DNA of 64,000 nucleotides, taken from assembly GCA_963558565.1 (NCBI GenBank), contig CAUWGX010000001.1, positions 1-64,000 on the forward strand, given 5' to 3'. Below are positions 27,831-37,059 of this stretch, one piece after another. The stretch comes from Atopostipes sp963558565. GTDB lineage: Bacteria; Bacillota; Bacilli; Lactobacillales; Carnobacteriaceae_A. Numbering within the stretch: position 1 is the first letter of the stretch; each line of letters opens with the position of its first letter. The notes beneath the pieces were generated by a model. That model searched no databases. It was given only the letters and a program-made list of their open reading frames with translations, and was not told the DNA's origin. The position numbers and the translations under genes are program-made.

Positions 27831-28748
27831 ATGTTAGAAGGAATTATACCTCTTTGGAAAGAAAAAGGAATGACTAGTTTTGGCTGCGTGCGTGCAATTC
27901 GTAACATCTTAGGAATGAAGAAAATAGGGCATGCTGGCACATTGGACCCGGAAGTGGATGGCGTTTTACCGATCGCTGTGGGCTCAGCAACCAAAGTCTT
28001 GGAATATATGCTGGAAGGGGATAAAACATACACGGGCGAAGTGAAGCTTGGTTTTTCAACTTCGACTGAAGATGCAACCGGTGAAATTATCGAGAGACTT
28101 GATGTGATCGAAGAGTTACTAGAAGAAAACGTCGATAAAGTGCTCCAAAGTTTTGTAGGTAAAATTGAGCAAACACCTCCGATGTATTCCGCAGTAAAAG
28201 TACAAGGAAAAAGATTATATGAATATGCCTTTGAAGGCATTGAAATTGAACGTCCTTCGCGTGAAGTTGAAATCTATTCCATTCAACGGACTTCAGCAAT
28301 TACTGCCGATCCAAAGGAAAAAACGGCGCGCTTTTCTTTTGAAGTGACTTGTAGTAAAGGGACTTATATTCGAACGTTAGCCGTCGATATCGGAAAAGAA
28401 CTGGGGTACCCGGCCCACATGTCTCAACTTACTCGTCGTAAAAGTGGGCTTGTTGAAGTGGAACAAACTTATACTTTAGCCGAAATTAGAGAAGCGATGA
28501 ATACCGGGAAAATCGATGATATTTTATTACCGATTGATTATGGTTTAACGCAATTTCCAAAAACGTCGATCTCAGATGATTTGTGGATCAGAGTAAAAAA
28601 TGGCGCTTTGCTCGATAGAGAAGAGATCCAAGCGGATGAATATCCCGTCCTTTTAACTTATCAAGATACTATTATTGCTCTTTATGATATCCATCCAACC
28701 AAAACCGGAAAATTAAAGCCAAGAAAAATGTTTAGAACAGAACTGTAG
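27831..28748 (+). CDS. truB: tRNA pseudouridine(55) synthase
   Basis: Makes pseudouridine 55 in the T loop of tRNAs. 305 residues. The catalytic Asp lies in KIGHAGTLDPEVDGVLPIA. Other family marks are GDKTYTGEVKLGFSTSTED, PPMYSAVKVQGKRLYEYA, and TCSKGTYIRTLAVDIG. The start ATG at 27831 has GAAGTGATAA upstream. Its stop abuts ribF. Confidence 0.97.
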   Translation: MLEGIIPLWKEKGMTSFGCVRAIRNILGMKKIGHAGTLDPEVDGVLPIAVGSATKVLEYMLEGDKTYTGEVKLGFSTSTEDATGEIIERLDVIEELLEENVDKVLQSFVGKIEQTPPMYSAVKVQGKRLYEYAFEGIEIERPSREVEIYSIQRTSAITADPKEKTARFSFEVTCSKGTYIRTLAVDIGKELGYPAHMSQLTRRKSGLVEVEQTYTLAEIREAMNTGKIDDILLPIDYGLTQFPKTSISDDLWIRVKNGALLDREEIQADEYPVLLTYQDTIIALYDIHPTKTGKLKPRKMFRTEL

Positions 28749-29714
28749 GTGCATGACAAATTGAAATTAATAAAAATAAAGCATCCTTATGATAAGGATG
28801 AAATCATTGATGAGGAGATCGTTCTTATCTTAGGTTTTTTTGATGGTGTTCATTTAGGCCATCAAAAAGTCATTCGAGAAGGTATAAAAATTGCCAAAGA
28901 ACGAGGGTTAAAAGCAGCACTCATGACGTTCAATCGTCGTCCTAAAATGATTTACCAAAAAATGAAACCGGAAGAATATACATACTTAACGCAACCCCAA
29001 CAAAAATATGCCATCCTGGAAGATTTGGGGTTAGATATTGTCTATGAAGTTTTTTATAATTCGGAGTTTGGAAATCTCCATCCTCAAGCCTTCGTGGATC
29101 AGTATATTGTCGGCTGGCATGCAACAGTTGTCGTTGCTGGCTATGATTACACTTATGGCAAGCCTGAAATTGCTTCTATGAAACATTTACCCGAATATGC
29201 GAAAGATCGTTTTGAAATCGTACAAGTAGGCGAAGAAAAGGTAGCAAATCAAGCGATCAGCTCTACGGCTATTCGCTCCTATATTCAAAAGGGAGCCATT
29301 GAGAAAGCAAATGAGATGCTCGGTTACTTCTATGAAACTCTTGGCTTTGTTGTTCGTGGGGATGCTAGAGGAAGGGAGCTAGGTTATCCCACAGCGAATA
29401 TTCATTCTCACCCATATACTTTGTTACCAAAAGTAGGGATCTATGCGGTCTGGTTTACGGTGAAAGGCAAACGGTATAAAGGTATGGCCTCCATCGGCTA
29501 TAATGTGACCTTTTTAGATCCACAGGATGTTACCGTTGAAGTCAATATCCTCGACTTTAATGAAGAAATATATGGTGATAACGTTAAAGTGGAATGGGTC
29601 GCTTACTTGCGTGGAGAAGAAAAATTTGAAAGCGCAGAGGGTTTAATTGAACAGTTAAAACAAGATGAAATAGATGCCAAACAAATTTTAGAAGAAACAG
29701 CGAAAAAGGAATGA
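28749..29714 (+). CDS. ribF: Bifunctional riboflavin kinase / FAD synthetase
   Basis: Makes FMN and then FAD from riboflavin. 321 residues from the GTG at 28749. The N-terminal nucleotidyltransferase has GFFDGVHLGHQ and AISSTAIR; the C-terminal kinase domain has GDARGRELGYPTANI. The start is uncertain: the GTG directly after the truB stop has no good ribosome site, and a TTG at 28761 has AGGTG nine bases upstream, which may be the true start. Operon with truB, as in many Bacilli. Confidence 0.95.
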   Translation: MHDKLKLIKIKHPYDKDEIIDEEIVLILGFFDGVHLGHQKVIREGIKIAKERGLKAALMTFNRRPKMIYQKMKPEEYTYLTQPQQKYAILEDLGLDIVYEVFYNSEFGNLHPQAFVDQYIVGWHATVVVAGYDYTYGKPEIASMKHLPEYAKDRFEIVQVGEEKVANQAISSTAIRSYIQKGAIEKANEMLGYFYETLGFVVRGDARGRELGYPTANIHSHPYTLLPKVGIYAVWFTVKGKRYKGMASIGYNVTFLDPQDVTVEVNILDFNEEIYGDNVKVEWVAYLRGEEKFESAEGLIEQLKQDEIDAKQILEETAKKE

Positions 29715-29740
29715 ATTTATACTTTTTAAACCCTTTTACG

Positions 29741-29769
29741 TTGACAGTTTTAATGAATTTTGTTAAATT
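29741..29769 (+). promoter_or_regulatory. Sigma-A promoter of the hrcA-grpE-dnaK-dnaJ operon
   Basis: TTGACA, a 17-bp spacer, and an extended -10 TGt-TAAATT. The CIRCE operator begins 12 bases downstream, so it overlaps the start region. Confidence 0.85.
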
Positions 29770-29780
29770 ATATACAGTGA

Positions 29781-29807
29781 TTAGCACTCGACCGCGTCGA
29801 GTGCTAA
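29781..29807 (+). promoter_or_regulatory. CIRCE operator (HrcA binding site)
   Basis: A perfect TTAGCACTC-N9-GAGTGCTAA inverted repeat directly ahead of hrcA. HrcA binds it with help from GroEL to repress the operon; heat releases repression. Confidence 0.98.
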
Positions 29808-29850
29808 TTTGTTGAAAAGTAATTGTCTTTCAAGCGAAAGGATGTTGCGC

Positions 29851-30888
29851 ATGTTGACACAGAGACAATTATTAATATTATATAAAATTATCGAACATTT
29901 TACAGAAGATGGCCAACCGGTCAGTTCGAAAACACTTGTAGATGAAGGTTTCGTCGCTGCAAGTTCAGCAACGATCCGTAACGAAATGAGTGTTTTGGAG
30001 GAATTGGATTATATCCAAAAAGTCCACAGTTCATCCGGAAGAGTGCCGTCAGTAAAAGGTTATCGTTTTTATGTGGATCACCTATTACGCCCCAAAAATG
30101 TTCGTGAAAATGAAAAAATGCGTATAAGAGATACAATGGATTCTCATATATTTCAAATGAGTGATGTCTTTTATCAATCGGCTCAATTACTATCTGAATT
30201 AACCAATTATACAGCGATTGTTTTAGGTCCTCAATCCAATCTCAATACGTTGACAGGCTTTAAAATAGTTCCTTTGAATAGCAAACAGATGATGCTTGTT
30301 TTACAGTTAGATAATTATGAAGTACAAAACATGCTCTTCAAAATTCCTTATGGGTTAAAATCAGAACACATAAAACAAGTGACAGATTTTATAAATAGGA
30401 ATCTTGTCGGAGAATCATTAACGACCGTTTACTATGCTTTACGAAATGACTTACCGAAAATGTTTGAAAAGTATTTAGCGATGAATTGGAACATTACTGA
30501 AATGCTTGAAAAGACATTACGACGATCAAATCAGGAGCAGATGTTTGTTTCGGGTAAAATGAATTTACTTGATTTTATGGAAGATATGGAACTTCGCCAA
30601 GTAAAAGATCTTTATAATTTACTCGATAATGAAGGAACATTAATCACACTCTTTAACTCGCTATATGATGAAGAAGAAACCATTGATATTCGAATTGGTA
30701 ATGAACTTGAGCATCGTTTATTTGAACCATTTTCCTTAATTACGGTGCCTTATTCTGACGATCATTTTGGAGGCGGCTTTATTGCAGTACTTGGCCCCAC
30801 GAATATGATGTACGATTCGACATTAGGAGCGATTCAATTATTACGAGAAGAGTTATTAGATAAGTTAGAAGATTTTTATTTAGATTAG
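29851..30888 (+). CDS. hrcA: Heat-inducible transcription repressor HrcA
   Basis: Represses class I heat-shock genes by binding CIRCE. 345 residues. The N-terminal winged helix (MLTQRQLLILYKIIEHF, VSSKTLVDEGFVAASSATIR, SSSGRVPSVKGYRFYVD) is followed by the GAF-like effector domain (ILGPTN-type end GFIAVLGPTNMMYDSTLGAI). ATG at 29851 has GAAAGG nine bases upstream; an in-frame ATG at 29842 overlaps this region. It is autoregulated by the CIRCE just upstream. Confidence 0.97.
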   Translation: MLTQRQLLILYKIIEHFTEDGQPVSSKTLVDEGFVAASSATIRNEMSVLEELDYIQKVHSSSGRVPSVKGYRFYVDHLLRPKNVRENEKMRIRDTMDSHIFQMSDVFYQSAQLLSELTNYTAIVLGPQSNLNTLTGFKIVPLNSKQMMLVLQLDNYEVQNMLFKIPYGLKSEHIKQVTDFINRNLVGESLTTVYYALRNDLPKMFEKYLAMNWNITEMLEKTLRRSNQEQMFVSGKMNLLDFMEDMELRQVKDLYNLLDNEGTLITLFNSLYDEEETIDIRIGNELEHRLFEPFSLITVPYSDDHFGGGFIAVLGPTNMMYDSTLGAIQLLREELLDKLEDFYLD

Positions 30889-30975
30889 GGTTTGAAAAAC
30901 TTTATTGATTTAAAATAATCACTGTATGTGCTACTATTAAGTAGTGCATAACGAATGAAAGAAGGTAGAATAAAT

Positions 30976-31524
30976 TTGGCAGATAAAGAAAAAGATTTCG
31001 AAGAGGAAGAAGTGACTTCATCAGCAGATGCAGAAGTTGAAGAAGAAGTTACATCATCTGATACCGAAATTGAAGATAAAATAGCTGAATTAGAGCAAAA
31101 ATTAGAAGAACAAGAAGATCAAAATCTGCGCTTACAAGCAGAGATCCAAAATATGCGACGTCGAAACCAAAAAGAACGAGAAATAGCTACGCGCTATCGT
31201 TCACAAGACTTAGCAAAAGAAATACTGCCCGTTATTGATAACTTAGAGCGTGCATTAGAGACGGAAGCAACGGATGAAGCCAGTAAAAACTTAAAACAAG
31301 GAATCAATATGGTTCTAGACAGTTTTTACAAAGCCCTTGAACATGCAGGTGTCGAGGAAGTGGAAGCAGAAGGACAACCGTTTGATCCGAATTTCCACGA
31401 AGCTTACGCACAAGTTCCTGCAGAAGAAGGACAAGAAAGTGGTATGGTTGCACAAGTCTTTGAAAAAGGTTATAAATTGCACGACCGTGTTTTACGCGCG
31501 GCAAAAGTTACAGTAACAGAATAA
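30976..31524 (+). CDS. grpE: Nucleotide exchange factor GrpE
   Basis: Releases ADP from DnaK. About 182 residues. An acidic N-terminal stretch and long coiled coil (KIAELEQKLEEQEDQNLRLQAEIQNM) precede the beta domain (GVEEVEAEGQPFDPNFHEA, VFEKGYKLHDRVLRAAKVTV). I chose TTG at 30976, spaced from GAAGG; the ATG at 30955 lies before this ribosome site. A small CTACT-atta-AGTAG hairpin at 30931-30944 lies in the hrcA-grpE gap. Confidence 0.96.
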   Translation: MADKEKDFEEEEVTSSADAEVEEEVTSSDTEIEDKIAELEQKLEEQEDQNLRLQAEIQNMRRRNQKEREIATRYRSQDLAKEILPVIDNLERALETEATDEASKNLKQGINMVLDSFYKALEHAGVEEVEAEGQPFDPNFHEAYAQVPAEEGQESGMVAQVFEKGYKLHDRVLRAAKVTVTE

Positions 31525-31560
31525 ACTATAAATTATAAAAGGTAAAAGGAGATATTCATT

Positions 31561-33399
31561 ATGGCAAACATTATTGGTATTGACTTAGGGACTACAAACT
31601 CAGCAGTTGCTGTTCTTGAAGGTGGAGAACCAAAAATAATCGCTAATAAAGAAGGAAATCGTACAACACCATCTGTTGTTGCATTTAAAGATGGTGAAAT
31701 TCAAGTAGGTGAAGCTGCTAAACGTCAAGCAATCACCAATCCAAACACAATCATGTCTATCAAGAGACATATGGGTGAAGATTATAAAGAAACAATTGAA
31801 GGAAAAGACTACACTCCTCAAGAAATTTCTGCTTTAATTTTACAACATTTAAAAGGTTATGCAGAAGAGTATTTAGGAGAAGAAGTAACGAATGCAGTGA
31901 TTACAGTACCTGCTTACTTCAACGATGCTCAACGTCAAGCAACAAAAGACGCTGGTACAATTGCTGGTCTAGAAGTTGACCGTATTGTTAACGAACCAAC
32001 AGCTGCTTCACTTGCTTATGGTTTAGATAGTGAAGAAGAAGAAAATATCCTGGTCTTTGACTTGGGTGGAGGAACTTTTGACGTTTCTATCCTAGAATTA
32101 GGGGATGGAGTCTTTGACGTTCTTTCAACAGCTGGTGACAACGAGCTAGGTGGGGACGACTTCGACGACAAAATCATTGATTATTTAGTTGATTCATTTA
32201 AATCAGAAAATGGGATCGACTTATCAAATGATAAAATGGCGCTACAACGTCTAAAAGACGCTGCAGAAAAAGCGAAAAAAGAATTATCAAGTGTTTCATC
32301 AACGCAAATTAGCTTGCCATTTATTTCAGCAGGAGATGCTGGACCATTACACTTGGAGCAAACATTAACACGTGCTAAATTTGATGAATTAACACAAGAT
32401 TTAGTAGATCGTACAAAAGAGCCTGTACGTCGTGCATTAAGTGATGCAGGTCTTTCAAAATCAGATATTGATGAAGTCATCTTAGTCGGTGGTTCAACGC
32501 GTACACCAGCAGTAGTAGAAGCTGTTAAACAAGAAACTGGTAAAGAACCAAACCGTTCAGTAAACCCTGATGAAGTTGTTGCAATGGGTGCTGCTGTACA
32601 AGGTGGAGTGATCTCTGGTGACGTAAAAGATGTTGTTTTACTTGACGTAACTCCTCTTTCATTAGGAATTGAAACAATGGGTAACGTCTTTACAAAATTA
32701 ATTGAACGTAATACAACAATCCCAACAAGTAAATCACAAGTATTCTCAACAGCGGCAGATAATCAGCCAGCCGTAGATATTCACGTCTTACAAGGTGAAC
32801 GTCCAATGGCTCCAGATAACAAAACACTTGGTCGTTTCCAATTGACGGATATTCCACCAGCACCACGTGGCGTTCCTCAAATTGAAGTAACCTTCGATAT
32901 CGATAAAAACGGTATTGTAACGGTTTCAGCAAAAGACCAAGGAACTGGAAAATCACAAAACATTACGATTAAATCTTCTTCTGGTTTAACTGACGAAGAA
33001 ATCGACCGTATGGTTAGCGACGCGGAAGAAAACGCAGAAGCAGATAAAAAACGTAAAGAAGAAGTTGAACTTCGAAACGAAGCAGACCAATTAGTCTTCC
33101 AAACAGATAAAACATTAGAAGACTTAGAAGGTAAAGTGGACGAAGAAGAAGTTCAAAAAGCAGAAACAGCTCGTGATGAGTTGAAAGAAGCAATTGATGC
33201 AGACGATTTAGATTTAATCAAAGAAAAACGAGACGCATTAAACGAGATCGTCCAAGACTTAACAGTCAAACTCTATGAACAAGCAGCAGAACAGCAACAA
33301 GCTCAAGAAGGCGAAGCTGGAGCTGGCGACTCATCTGACGATGAGGACGTTGTCGATGCTGACTTTGAAGAAGTAGACGACGAAGAAGACGAAGAGTAA
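31561..33399 (+). CDS. dnaK: Chaperone DnaK (Hsp70)
   Basis: ATP-driven Hsp70 chaperone, 612 residues. The ATPase domain shows IIGIDLGTTNSAVAVLEG, NEPTAASLAYGL, LVFDLGGGTFDVSILELGDG and VGGSTRTPAV. The substrate domain follows (VLQGERPMAPDNKTLG). The usual disordered acidic C-terminus ends in DDEEDEE. It also has the Gram-positive feature of lacking an ~24-residue segment in the ATPase lobe, judging by length. ATG follows AAAAGGAGA. Confidence 0.98.
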   Translation: MANIIGIDLGTTNSAVAVLEGGEPKIIANKEGNRTTPSVVAFKDGEIQVGEAAKRQAITNPNTIMSIKRHMGEDYKETIEGKDYTPQEISALILQHLKGYAEEYLGEEVTNAVITVPAYFNDAQRQATKDAGTIAGLEVDRIVNEPTAASLAYGLDSEEEENILVFDLGGGTFDVSILELGDGVFDVLSTAGDNELGGDDFDDKIIDYLVDSFKSENGIDLSNDKMALQRLKDAAEKAKKELSSVSSTQISLPFISAGDAGPLHLEQTLTRAKFDELTQDLVDRTKEPVRRALSDAGLSKSDIDEVILVGGSTRTPAVVEAVKQETGKEPNRSVNPDEVVAMGAAVQGGVISGDVKDVVLLDVTPLSLGIETMGNVFTKLIERNTTIPTSKSQVFSTAADNQPAVDIHVLQGERPMAPDNKTLGRFQLTDIPPAPRGVPQIEVTFDIDKNGIVTVSAKDQGTGKSQNITIKSSSGLTDEEIDRMVSDAEENAEADKKRKEEVELRNEADQLVFQTDKTLEDLEGKVDEEEVQKAETARDELKEAIDADDLDLIKEKRDALNEIVQDLTVKLYEQAAEQQQAQEGEAGAGDSSDDEDVVDADFEEVDDEEDEE

Positions 33400-33442
33400 T
33401 TTGTAAGGACAGCGTATAAAACTTAAGGAATACATTTGTTGA

Positions 33443-33478
33443 GAGAAAGCTGAGAGAATTCTTTTGGCTTTCTCTTTC
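33443..33478 (+). terminator. Weak hairpin between dnaK and dnaJ
   Basis: GAGAAAGC (33443-33450) pairs with GCTTTCTC (33467-33474), followed by only three T. It may partly attenuate transcription into dnaJ or protect the upstream message. Confidence 0.4.
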
Positions 33479-33529
33479 CAATGTATTGAAGGCGATGCGC
33501 TGATTTTTTAGATATAGACGGAGGACAAA

Positions 33530-34687
33530 ATGGCTGAAAAAAAAGATTTTTATGATGTACTAGGCGTCTCGAAAGACGCATCGCAAGATGAAATAAAAAA
33601 AGCATACCGACGACTATCTAAAAAATATCACCCAGATTTAAATGACGCTCCAGACGCTGAAGATAAATTCAAAGAAGTAGCAGAGGCTTATGAGACGCTT
33701 TCTGACGAATCCAAACGATCACAGTATGATCAATTTGGACATGCTTCAACGGATCCGAACTTTAATGGTGGCGGATTCGGTGGCCAAGGTGGATTTGGCG
33801 GAGGAGATGCATTCTCTGGTTTCGATGATATTTTTAGTCAGTTTTTCGGTGGTGGCCGATCTGCTTCACGTGATCCAAATGCGCCAAGAAAAGGTGAAGA
33901 CTTACAATATGTAATGGATTTATCTTTTGAAGAGGCAATTTTTGGTAAATCGACCACCATAAAATACAATCGACAAGATACTTGTCATAACTGTGACGGA
34001 AGTGGCGCTAAACCAGGTACAAGTCCAAAAACTTGTCCACGATGTAGTGGAGCAGGACACGTTAATGTGGAACAAAACACACCATTTGGTCGTGTCATGA
34101 CTCAAACAACTTGTCCCGACTGTCATGGAACTGGACAGATCATTGAAGAGAAATGTTCAGTCTGTGGAGGAAGTGGACATGAAACCAAACGTCATTCAGT
34201 TTCAGTCGATGTTCCAGCCGGAGTAGAAGATGGTAACCAAATCCGTCTTCAAAACCAAGGAGACGCTGGTCGAAATGGTGGCCCTCATGGAGACTTATTT
34301 ATTGTCTTCCGTGTGAAACCATCAGAAACATTTAAACGACAAGGAACTGAAATTTATTATGAACTCCCGATTAATATCGTCCAAGCAACTCTTGGTGATG
34401 AGATAGAAGTGCCGACGGTTCATGGGAAAGTCAAATTAAAAATACCTGCGGGTACACAACCAGGAACAACTTTCCGACTACAAGGGAAAGGGGCTCCTTC
34501 TGTACGTGTCAAACGGACAGGAGACCAACACGTCAGAGTGAAGGTCGAAATCCCGAAAAAACTTTCAAACGAACAAGCAGAAGCTTTACGTGAATTTGGA
34601 AGAGAAAGTGGTTATGACAAAACCGATGAACAAAAAAGTGGCTCTTTCTTTTCTAAAGTAAAAGATGCTTTTTCCGATAAAGATTAA
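33530..34687 (+). CDS. dnaJ: Chaperone DnaJ (Hsp40)
   Basis: Co-chaperone that stimulates DnaK ATPase. 385 residues. J domain with HPD (KKYHPDLND, ~35), Gly/Phe-rich linker (about 75-112), and four CxxCxGxG zinc repeats (CHNCDGSG, CPRCSGAG, CPDCHGTG, CSVCGGSG). Two C-terminal substrate domains follow. ATG follows GGAGGACAAA. Last gene of the hrcA operon. Confidence 0.98.
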   Translation: MAEKKDFYDVLGVSKDASQDEIKKAYRRLSKKYHPDLNDAPDAEDKFKEVAEAYETLSDESKRSQYDQFGHASTDPNFNGGGFGGQGGFGGGDAFSGFDDIFSQFFGGGRSASRDPNAPRKGEDLQYVMDLSFEEAIFGKSTTIKYNRQDTCHNCDGSGAKPGTSPKTCPRCSGAGHVNVEQNTPFGRVMTQTTCPDCHGTGQIIEEKCSVCGGSGHETKRHSVSVDVPAGVEDGNQIRLQNQGDAGRNGGPHGDLFIVFRVKPSETFKRQGTEIYYELPINIVQATLGDEIEVPTVHGKVKLKIPAGTQPGTTFRLQGKGAPSVRVKRTGDQHVRVKVEIPKKLSNEQAEALREFGRESGYDKTDEQKSGSFFSKVKDAFSDKD

Positions 34688-34702
34688 TAATTTTAACTAA
34701 AT

Positions 34703-34787
34703 GATAGTCAACAATGTCCATTGAACACGAGAAGCTATAAGTATATTCGAGTGTAATAAAATGTAAGTTGTTGACTATCTTTTTTTA
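34703..34787 (+). terminator. Large-loop terminator after dnaJ
   Basis: A perfect 12-bp stem (gatagtcaacaa / ttgttgactatc) followed by ttttttt encloses 53 nt that can itself fold partly (ACAC...GTGT with GAA/TTC). Confidence 0.82.
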
Positions 34788-34851
34788 TAAAGGATGGCTA
34801 TAATTTTTACGAGATAAAAGATGTCTTCTGAAAACGAACAATTACTAACCA

Positions 34852-34880
34852 TTGTATCTCGTCAAAAAGGTTGGTATAAT
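34852..34880 (+). promoter_or_regulatory. Promoter of lepA
   Basis: TTGTAT, a 17-bp spacer and TATAAT preceded by TTGG (extended -10), 44 bases ahead of the start codon. Confidence 0.7.
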
Positions 34881-34924
34881 AATGATTGTAGTTTTTTTAT
34901 GAAGATTAAGGACTGAGGAAATAA

Positions 34925-36757
34925 ATGATAGATAAAGAAAAAGCACGTGAACGTCAAAAGATGGTGCGTAATTTCTCGATCATTGCGCATATTGACCATG
35001 GAAAATCGACATTAGCTGACCGTATTTTAGAATATACTAAAACACTTGCCGATCGAGAAATGCAAGAACAAGTTTTAGATTCGATGGAATTAGAACGTGA
35101 ACGTGGAATTACCATTAAATTAAATACAGTAGAAGTAGAATATACAGCTAAAGATGGCGAAACTTATGTTTTACACTTAATTGATACGCCAGGGCATGTG
35201 GACTTTACGTATGAAGTATCGAGAAGTTTAGCTGCCTGTGAAGGGGCGATCTTAATTGTAGACGCAGCTCAAGGAATTGAGGCGCAAACATTGGCCAACG
35301 TCTATTTAGCGTTAGATAATGATTTAGAAATTTTACCTGTCATTAATAAGATTGATTTGCCTGCAGCTGATCCAGAGCGTGTAGCATTGGAAATAGAAGA
35401 TATCATTGGCTTACCAGCAGAAGATGCGGTGTTAGCAAGTGCGAAGAGTGGCATCGGTATTGAAGATGTTTTAGAAAAGATCGTTCAAGAAGTTCCCGCC
35501 CCTCAAGGTGATATCGATAATCCACTACAAGCTTTAATTTTTGACTCTGAATATGACTCTTATCGAGGCGTTGTTTTAAGCATCCAAATTGAAGAAGGAA
35601 TGTTGCAAAAAGGCGATACAATTCAATTAATGCATAATGGGAAAGTGTTTGAAGTGACAGAAGTGGGCGTCTTTTCACCGGACCCTCTCGTTCGAGATGC
35701 GTTAACAGTGGGCGATGTTGGTTATGTTACGGCAAACATCAAGAGTGTAAATGACACGCAAGTAGGGGACACGATCACCTTAGCGAATGATCCTGCTCCT
35801 GAACCACTACCTGGTTACAAGCAAATGAACCCAATGGTGTACAGTGGAATGTATCCTTCTGACTCCGGAGATTATGAAGATTTACGCGAAGCACTTGAGC
35901 GTCTACAACTGAATGATTCATCGTTACATTTTGAACCAGAAGTTTCGCAAGCTTTAGGCTTTGGTTTCCGTTGTGGCTTTTTAGGCATGTTGCATATGGA
36001 TATTGTGCAAGAACGACTTGAGCGTGAGTTTGATTTAGACTTAATTACAACAGCTCCATCTGTTATTTATGAAGTGGAAAAAACGGATGGTGAAACGGTG
36101 GATGTTTCTAATCCTTCGGAAATGCCTGAACAAACACAGGTCGAAAAAGTTCGAGAGCCTTTTGTAAAAGCCACTATTTCAGCGCCTAATGATTATGTGG
36201 GACCTATTATGGAGCTTTGTCAAAGTAAACGAGGCGAATTTATTACGATGGAATATTTAGATGATGTGCGCGTCAATGTCATGTATTATCTGCCATTGTC
36301 TGAAATTGTCTTTGACTTTTTCGACCGCCTCAAATCAAGCACGCAAGGTTATGCATCATTAGATTATGAAGAAGCAGGCTACCGTGAAAGTAACTTAGTC
36401 AAAGTGGATATTTTAATTCATGGCGATAAGGTAGATGCCTTGAGTTTTATTGTGCATAAAGATGAAAGTCAAAGTCGTGGTCGTAAGATTGTAGAAAAAC
36501 TGAAAGAAGTTATTCCACGTCAGCAATTTGAAATTCCAATTCAAGCAGCGATCGGTCACAACATTATTGCTCGTTCAACAGTTCGTGCCTATCGTAAAGA
36601 CGTTACAGCGAAACTATATGGTGGAGATGTCACTCGTCGTATGAAACTTCTTGAAAAACAAAAAGAAGGGAAAAAACGTATGAAGAGTGTCGGAAATGTA
36701 GATATTCCACAAGATGCGTTTATGGCTGTGATGAACTTAGACGAAGAAGACAATTAA
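34925..36757 (+). CDS. lepA: Elongation factor 4 (LepA)
   Basis: Ribosome-associated GTPase of the EF-G superfamily, 610 residues, affecting translation initiation/elongation under stress. G domain: IAHIDHGKSTLADR (G1), ERERGITIKLNTVEVEY (switch I), DTPGHVDF (G3), NKIDLPAADPE (G4). The LepA-specific C-terminal domain has IPRQQFEIPIQAAIGHNIIAR and KKRMKSVGNVDIPQDAFMAV. ATG follows GAGGAAATAA. Monocistronic with its own promoter and terminator. Confidence 0.98.
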   Translation: MIDKEKARERQKMVRNFSIIAHIDHGKSTLADRILEYTKTLADREMQEQVLDSMELERERGITIKLNTVEVEYTAKDGETYVLHLIDTPGHVDFTYEVSRSLAACEGAILIVDAAQGIEAQTLANVYLALDNDLEILPVINKIDLPAADPERVALEIEDIIGLPAEDAVLASAKSGIGIEDVLEKIVQEVPAPQGDIDNPLQALIFDSEYDSYRGVVLSIQIEEGMLQKGDTIQLMHNGKVFEVTEVGVFSPDPLVRDALTVGDVGYVTANIKSVNDTQVGDTITLANDPAPEPLPGYKQMNPMVYSGMYPSDSGDYEDLREALERLQLNDSSLHFEPEVSQALGFGFRCGFLGMLHMDIVQERLEREFDLDLITTAPSVIYEVEKTDGETVDVSNPSEMPEQTQVEKVREPFVKATISAPNDYVGPIMELCQSKRGEFITMEYLDDVRVNVMYYLPLSEIVFDFFDRLKSSTQGYASLDYEEAGYRESNLVKVDILIHGDKVDALSFIVHKDESQSRGRKIVEKLKEVIPRQQFEIPIQAAIGHNIIARSTVRAYRKDVTAKLYGGDVTRRMKLLEKQKEGKKRMKSVGNVDIPQDAFMAVMNLDEEDN

Positions 36758-36775
36758 ATATTGAAAGTATTGAAG

Positions 36776-36819
36776 ATCCGTTGACTCTCTCTGTGAAAGA
36801 GGAGTGAACGGATTTTTTT
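36776..36819 (+). terminator. Terminator after lepA
   Basis: ATCCGTT / AACGGAT outer stem with inner ACTC / GAGT pairing, then ttttttt. Confidence 0.86.
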
Positions 36820-36923
36820 ATGATAGAAGATTTATGTTTCAAATAACAAATAAGAGATAGCGATTTTAAAGTATCCCTCTCTTTAAAAATACTGCTAGCA
36901 TAAGCTTTGTCTGGGAAGGTCAC

Positions 36924-36952
36924 TTAAAATACTAAGGTATTTGTGTTATACT
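36924..36952 (+). promoter_or_regulatory. Promoter in the lepA to 37060 gap
   Basis: Extended -10 TGt-TATACT (36944-36952) with TTAAAA at 17 bp. The 302-base gap otherwise holds the lepA terminator and a ~100-nt A/T-rich leader with a small TCATAT-tttt-ATATGA dyad; I see no further gene in it. Confidence 0.55.
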
Positions 36953-37059
36953 AGGAATAATGAGAAAAACTTAGGTAAAAATTAATCATATTTTTATATG
37001 AACGAAAGAGGTTTTGCGGCAAAAAATAGACAAAAATATTTATATGGGGGATAAAAAAA

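Noticed and set aside
36838..36920. GAGA/TCTC pairing and short frames in the lepA to 37060 gap
   Set aside because: Pairing is weak and the short minus-strand frame has no ribosome site.
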